Below, one piece after another: positions 6,170 through 9,101 of a stretch of 9,101 bases of DNA. The stretch lies in assembly GCA_900546635.1 (NCBI GenBank), contig URDS01000078.1, forward strand, positions 1 through 9,101. The letters are read 5' to 3'. This DNA comes from an uncultured Eubacteriales bacterium (GTDB lineage Bacteria > Bacillota > Clostridia > Oscillospirales > CAG-272). Numbering within the stretch: position 1 is the first letter of the stretch; each line of letters opens with the position of its first letter. The notes under the pieces were generated by a model that saw only the letters and a program-made list of their open reading frames with translations, was not told the DNA's origin and made no database searches. A program made the position numbers and the translations under genes.

Positions 6170-6598
6170 ATGAATAAAGAAGAAATTATGCAGATTCTGC
6201 CGCATCGCGCTTCGATGCTTTTGATTGACGAAGCGGAGATCATCGACGGCGAGGCGCACGGCAAAAAATATATTACCGGCAGCGAGTTCTTTTTGGACGG
6301 GCATTTTCCCGGCAATCCGGTTGTGCCCGGCGTGATTCTGTGCGAGATTTTGGCGCAGTCGGCCTGCGTGCTTCTGACCGATGCCGCGCGCGGCAAAAAC
6401 GTACAAACGCTGTATACCGGTCTTGACAACGTGCGCTTTAAAAACCCGGTGCGTCCGGGCGATACGTTTGAGACGGTCTGCCGCATTACCAAAAACAAAG
6501 GCGTGTTTTATTTTGCCAGCGGCGAGGGGTATGTAAACGGCAAAAAATGTTTGAGCGCGGATTTTTCGTTTGCCGTAATTCCCGAAAAAGAGGAATGA
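6170..6598 (+). CDS. fabZ: 3-hydroxyacyl-ACP dehydratase (FabZ), 142 aa
   Basis: Removes water from (R)-3-hydroxyacyl-ACP to give trans-2-enoyl-ACP, the FabK substrate. A single hot-dog domain with LPHRASMLLIDEA at the N-terminus (10-22), the active-site motif GHFPGNPVVPGV with His45, and Glu59 in the long helix (ILCEILAQSA). This helix residue is Glu as in FabZ, not Asp as in FabA. RFKNPVRPGD (about 89-98) is also typical. Length is the usual 140-150 aa. The start has a modest GAGGGCGG site. Neighbours are 9 bp (fabF) and 3 bp (accD) away; a biotin carboxylase gene would commonly sit between fabZ and accD in related bacteria and is absent. Confidence 0.97.
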   Translation: MNKEEIMQILPHRASMLLIDEAEIIDGEAHGKKYITGSEFFLDGHFPGNPVVPGVILCEILAQSACVLLTDAARGKNVQTLYTGLDNVRFKNPVRPGDTFETVCRITKNKGVFYFASGEGYVNGKKCLSADFSFAVIPEKEE

Positions 6599-6601
6599 AC
6601 C

Positions 6602-7444
6602 ATGTTTAATTTTCTGAAAAAAAAGAATAGTTTAAAACCGGTTCTGAAAGGCGCTGCCGACAAAACCGAGACCTGTTCGGGCTGCAAGGCGGAGTTCCCG
6701 AGAAAGACGCTGATTGAAAATTTTTGCGTCTGCCCCGAATGCGGAAAGTATATCCGCATCCCGCCCCGCACGCGCGTTGCGTATCTTGCGGATAAAAACA
6801 GCTTTCGCGAACTGTTTTCGGGCGTGACCAGCCGGGATTTTCTGGAGTTTCCGGGGTATGCCGAAAAGCTGGAAAAGGCAAAATCACAGACCGGCGAGCG
6901 GGAAGCGGTTCTCTGCGGAACGCTGCGGATTGAGGACACCGAGTGCGCCATATTCGTCATGGATCCGCGCTTTATCATGGCCAGCATGGGCAGCGCGGTC
7001 GGCGAGAAGATCACCCGGTTGTTTGAATATGCAACGAAAAACGCTCTGCCGGTGATCGGCTTTACCGCTTCCGGCGGCGCGCGGATGCAGGAGGGAATCG
7101 TCTCTCTGATGCAGATGGCAAAGGTTTCGGGCGCCGTGAAGAATCACGCGGCGGCAGGCAATCTGTATATCGCCGTGCTGACCGACCCGACAACCGGCGG
7201 CGTGACGGCTTCGTTTGCCATGCAGGGCGATATTATTTTGGCTGAACCGGGCGCGATGATTGGCTTTGCGGGCCGCCGCGTCGTCGAGCAGACGACAAAG
7301 TCGGCGCTGCCAGACAATTTTCAGAGCGCCGAGTTTTTGCTTGAACATGGATTTGTAGACAACATTATTCCCCGCGAGAATCTTCGCGAGACGCTTGCGA
7401 CGTTGCTGAAGATTCACGCTGTGAAAGGGGTGAACGCCAGATGA
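6602..7444 (+). CDS. accD: Acetyl-CoA carboxylase carboxyltransferase subunit beta, 280 aa
   Basis: With AccA it transfers the carboxyl group from biotinyl-BCCP to acetyl-CoA, making malonyl-CoA, the first committed step. The N-terminal four-cysteine zinc ribbon is intact: Cys25-x2-Cys28 and Cys44-x2-Cys47 (CSGC, CPEC). The crotonase-like carboxyltransferase core follows, with FTASGGARMQEG (about 154-165), DPTTGGVTASFAMQGD (about 195-210) and GFAGRRVVEQT (about 221-231). It is slightly shorter than E. coli AccD (about 304 aa). It begins 3 bp after fabZ, with AGAGGA in the fabZ end as ribosome binding site, and overlaps accA by 4 bp. It needs a biotin carrier and biotin carboxylase that are not encoded in this window. 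Confidence 0.97.
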   Translation: MFNFLKKKNSLKPVLKGAADKTETCSGCKAEFPRKTLIENFCVCPECGKYIRIPPRTRVAYLADKNSFRELFSGVTSRDFLEFPGYAEKLEKAKSQTGEREAVLCGTLRIEDTECAIFVMDPRFIMASMGSAVGEKITRLFEYATKNALPVIGFTASGGARMQEGIVSLMQMAKVSGAVKNHAAAGNLYIAVLTDPTTGGVTASFAMQGDIILAEPGAMIGFAGRRVVEQTTKSALPDNFQSAEFLLEHGFVDNIIPRENLRETLATLLKIHAVKGVNAR

Positions 7445-8226
7445 CGCCGTATGAAAAACTGAAAGCCGCAAGGCAAAGCGGTCGGCCGACCGGTGCCGAT
7501 TATGTCAGCGGACTGTTTACCGGCCGCGTCGATCTCTGCGGAGACCGGTGCTTCGGGGAGGACAGCGCGATTCTCGGCGGCGTCGGCTATCTTGACAATA
7601 TGCCCGTGACGTATATCGCGATTGATAAGGGCGGCGATCTTGAATCGAGAATGCGCAACAATTTCGGTTCGCCGAAGCCGGAGGGGTATCGTAAGGCGCT
7701 GCGCCTGATGCGACAGGCGGAGAAGTTCAATCGTCCGGTTGTTTGCTTTGTGGACACGCAGGGCGCTTTTTGCGGCGCTGAGGGCGAGGAACGCGGACAG
7801 GGACAGGCGATTGCCGAGAATATCATGGAAATGATGGGTCTGCGCACGCCGGTCATCACGATTGTCGTCGGCGAGGGCGGCAGCGGCGGCGCGCTTGGGC
7901 TTGCGGCGGCCGACCGGGTCTATATGCTTGAGAACGCGGTATATTCGGTCATTTCCCCGGAGGGGTGCGCGAGCATTCTTTGGAAAGACGCGGGACGCGC
8001 CGCAGATGCGGCCGAATGTCTGCATATCACCGCGGAGGATATGGTGCAGTTCGGCGTGGCGGAGGCTATTATTTCCGAGAATTTTGAGGATTTTCCCGAA
8101 ATGTGCGCAAGGATGAAAAAAATGCTCAGCACCGAGTTGAAAACGCTTGGCCGGCTTTCCAGAAACAAGATGCTGGCGGCACGGTACGCGCGTTTTCGTC
8201 GAATCGGGATTTACAATGAAATCTGA
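7441..8226 (+). CDS. accA: Acetyl-CoA carboxylase carboxyltransferase subunit alpha, 261 aa
   Basis: The partner of AccD in the heterotetrameric carboxyltransferase. It shows GDRCFGEDSAILGGVGYLD (about 34-52), NFGSPKPEGYRKALRLM (about 74-90), DTQGAFCGAEGEERGQGQAI (about 105-124), GEGGSGGALGLAAADRV (about 144-160) and YSVISPEGCASILWKD (about 168-183). The usual bacterial protein is about 315-325 aa; here the first 50-60 residues are missing, which I take as a lineage form, not a truncation, because the ATG overlaps accD in ATGA coupling and AAAGGGGTG lies upstream. The DTQGAFCG loop differs from the common DTPGAYPG. It is the last operon gene, with a terminator 12 bp after the stop. Confidence 0.96.
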   Translation: MTPYEKLKAARQSGRPTGADYVSGLFTGRVDLCGDRCFGEDSAILGGVGYLDNMPVTYIAIDKGGDLESRMRNNFGSPKPEGYRKALRLMRQAEKFNRPVVCFVDTQGAFCGAEGEERGQGQAIAENIMEMMGLRTPVITIVVGEGGSGGALGLAAADRVYMLENAVYSVISPEGCASILWKDAGRAADAAECLHITAEDMVQFGVAEAIISENFEDFPEMCARMKKMLSTELKTLGRLSRNKMLAARYARFRRIGIYNEI

Positions 8227-8238
8227 AGTTTGCAATCG

Positions 8239-8273
8239 AAAAGGAGCGAGGACGGAAAACCTCGCTCCTTTTT
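8239..8273 (+). terminator. Strong intrinsic terminator of the fab-acc operon
   Basis: The 9-bp GC-rich stem GGAGCGAGG (8243-8251) / CCTCGCTCC (8260-8268) has an 8-nt loop and is extended by four A:T pairs. It is followed by five T (8269-8273). It lies 12 bp past accA, and the A-run on the other side could let it work in both directions. Confidence 0.93.
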
Positions 8274-8352
8274 CATATTAGAAGGTGAAAAGAGTATATG
8301 AAAAAATATTACAGCTTAACGCTTCATAAAAAAGCATGATTCGTATGCAAAT

Positions 8353-8376
8353 ATTTTTTGCAACGTTGCGAAAAAT
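8353..8376. repeat. 24-bp near-perfect palindrome
   Basis: The centre GCAACGTTGC (8360-8369) is perfectly self-complementary. It is flanked by one mismatched pair (8359/8370) and then six matching A/T pairs out to 8353 and 8376. With no loop, it looks more like a dimer-binding operator than an RNA hairpin. An overlapping pair, TGCAAA (8346-8351) and TTTGCA (8357-8362), adds further symmetry. No regulator gene is nearby. Confidence 0.45.
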
Positions 8377-8494
8377 TCCGTATCAGCAGTCATTTTACTT
8401 ACAGAACGGTTAAGCCGACGTTCACTGCTGCATATGAAATCGGAACCGCATTGCGGTATGAAAACACCGCTTGAATGACTTAAATGTAAAAAAA

Positions 8495-8523
8495 TTGTTT
8501 TTTTAAAAAATATATGATAGAAT
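8495..8523 (+). promoter_or_regulatory. Promoter of the lipoprotein gene
   Basis: TTGTTT (8495-8500) lies 17 bp from TAGAAT (8518-8523, five of six matches), and a TG one base upstream of the -10 gives an extended -10 element (TGATAGAAT). The flanks are A/T-rich. The start would be near 8530, giving a leader of about 50 nt. A second extended -10-like TGATACAAT (8550-8558) lies too close to the ribosome binding site to serve this gene well. Confidence 0.6.
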
Positions 8524-8582
8524 ATAATTGTAATATTGTCCCTGTTTTGTGATACAATAAAAAATTCAGGAGGTTATTGCTG

Positions 8583-8975
8583 ATGCAGTTTTTAAAATTT
8601 TTATGTTTGATATGTGCTTGTATTTTATTCGCGGCGGGGTGTGCGGGATGTTCTGCAAGCGGCGGAAATGAGGAAGCACAGGGGACAACCGGCTATCCGA
8701 GCGGAACGATGCAGCGGCAGTATCTTTTTGCAAACGGTCGGCTCTATTTGTTTGACGACAATTTGGAGGGAGTTTGGAAAGAACTTCCGGAGGGATTTAC
8801 TTATTACGGAGAAATTGTCAAAGAGGATATTTATGATTTTCCGGATGAAGAACTGGAATCTTCGCGAATCGAGCCCGGTTCTAAAGTTTATGCAAATGAG
8901 AATGACTGGAGCAGCGTATTTGTTCAGCATGAATCCGGCACATATGCGCGGTTTTTGCTGAGTGAAGAAGAATAA
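8583..8975 (+). CDS. Small predicted lipoprotein of unknown function, 130 aa
   Basis: The N-terminal hydrophobic segment (about 3-19) ends in a lipobox-like AAGC with the probable lipidated Cys20; Cys23 follows in CAGC. A Ser/Gly/Glu/Thr-rich linker (about 24-42) leads to a compact acidic domain (about 45-127) rich in aromatic and beta-prone residues: QYLFANGRLYLFDD, then LPEGFTYYGEIV, ending in VYANENDWSSVFVQ and TYARFLLSEEE. This resembles the general pattern of small secreted Firmicute lipoproteins with one beta-rich domain, but I cannot name a family. I chose the ATG at 8583 because AGGAGG (8568-8573) is 9 nt upstream; an in-frame TTG at 8577 would be only 3 nt from that site. It is single-gene, with its own promoter and a hairpin after the stop, so no link to the fab operon is implied. 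It is more AT-rich than the operon. Confidence 0.8.
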   Translation: MQFLKFLCLICACILFAAGCAGCSASGGNEEAQGTTGYPSGTMQRQYLFANGRLYLFDDNLEGVWKELPEGFTYYGEIVKEDIYDFPDEELESSRIEPGSKVYANENDWSSVFVQHESGTYARFLLSEEE

Positions 8976-8981
8976 AGTTAA

Positions 8982-9019
8982 AAGCTCAGCGGTCTGGATA
9001 CTTCCAGACCGCTGAGCTT
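8982..9019. terminator. Perfect 17-bp hairpin after the lipoprotein gene, terminator-like
   Basis: The arms 8982-8998 and 9003-9019 are exactly complementary around a 4-nt loop (TACT), starting 6 nt after the lipoprotein stop. On the plus strand no T-run follows. On the minus strand the stem is followed by TTAACTTTATT, so it may mainly terminate a convergent minus-strand gene right of the window, and act as a bidirectional barrier. The structure is certain; the direction is inferred. Confidence 0.6.
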
Positions 9020-9051
9020 GTCGATAAAGATAAGAATTGCAAATACAATAC

Positions 9052-9084
9052 GTTTACAAGGCGGACATGTGCCGCCTTGTAAAC
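9052..9084. repeat. Second perfect hairpin, 13-bp stem
   Basis: GTTTACAAGGCGG (9052-9064) and CCGCCTTGTAAAC (9072-9084) pair perfectly around a 7-nt loop (ACATGTG, itself containing the palindrome ACATGT). No T-run follows on either strand, so it is not a standard terminator. It could be a stability hairpin, an interspersed repeat unit or the edge of an element continuing beyond the window. Confidence 0.5.
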
Positions 9085-9101
9085 ACCTTGTGGGCGCGCG
9101 A

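Larger units (their letters stand above)
8274..8576. other. AT-rich intergenic stretch without a convincing gene
   Basis: Base composition drops sharply compared with the fab operon. The only plus-strand start with a plausible ribosome binding site (GAAGGTG at 8281) opens a 13-codon frame at 8298-8339 (MKKYYSLTLHKKA, then stop), which has no support as a gene beyond that site; it could be the remnant of a decayed gene. Inverted repeats are present: a 24-bp near-palindrome (8353-8376, own entry), CAGCAGT/ACTGCTG (8384-8390, 8424-8430), ACCGC/GCGGT (8445-8449, 8453-8457) and AGTCATT/AATGACT (8388-8394, 8474-8480). The latter pairs partly nest and could fold into a structured RNA. I recognise no known riboswitch or sRNA here. 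The 3' part carries the promoter for the lipoprotein gene. Confidence 0.5.

Noticed and set aside
5117..6406. A 429-codon minus-strand open frame opposite fabF and fabZ.
   Set aside because: Same shadow effect; the translation is rich in Arg/His, without domain signatures, and lies antisense to complete enzymes.
8298..8339. A 13-codon frame (MKKYYSLTLHKKA) with an upstream GAAGGTG.
   Set aside because: Too short and without any recognised leader-peptide trait such as codon runs linked to an attenuator. Described in the intergenic entry only.
8353..8480. CRISPR array or insertion-sequence terminal repeats in the spacer.
   Set aside because: There are no regularly spaced direct repeats, no transposase frame and no target-site duplication; only inverted repeats are seen.

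Overview
The window comes from a low-to-moderate GC Gram-positive of the Clostridia, and an Oscillospiraceae/Ruminococcaceae-like genome is my best guess. The basis is AGGAGG-type ribosome binding sites, a FabK-type enoyl-ACP reductase, the fabH-acpP-fabK-fabD-fabG-fabF-fabZ-accD-accA gene order, and a short AccA without the N-terminal extension of enterobacterial AccA. The taxonomic call is inference; no species can be named.

Layout. Positions 1-108 hold hairpins, including a plus-strand terminator that probably ends a gene lying left of the window. Positions 109-937 (minus strand) carry a two-gene unit, an ECF sigma factor followed by an overlapping small zinc-finger membrane anti-sigma factor. 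Positions 938-1095 are a divergent control region with a good minus-strand promoter and duplicated short motifs. Positions 1096-8226 (plus strand) are one tightly packed operon for type II fatty acid synthesis. It encodes FabH (initiation), ACP, FabK (enoyl reduction), FabD (malonyl loading), FabG (ketoreduction), FabF (elongation), FabZ (dehydration), and AccD and AccA (the two carboxyltransferase subunits that make malonyl-CoA). Junctions are 3-9 bp gaps or 4-13 bp overlaps, except for a 70-bp gap before acpP that contains a hairpin. A strong intrinsic terminator closes the operon at 8239-8273.

Positions 8274-8582 are AT-rich and contain no convincing gene, but do hold palindromes and a promoter. 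Positions 8583-8975 encode a small predicted lipoprotein of unknown function. The right end (8982-9101) holds two perfect long-stem hairpins.

How the genes work together: AccD/AccA with an unlinked biotin carboxylase and biotin carrier would make malonyl-CoA; FabD moves malonate to ACP; FabH starts chains; FabF, FabG, FabZ and FabK run the elongation cycle. All catalytic residues I could check are present. The main oddities are that accB and accC are absent from their usual places in the operon, that no FapR- or FabT-type regulator gene heads the operon, and that an ECF sigma/anti-sigma pair sits there in divergent orientation. Otherwise this is a core metabolic region, and I see no clear sign of an undescribed system.
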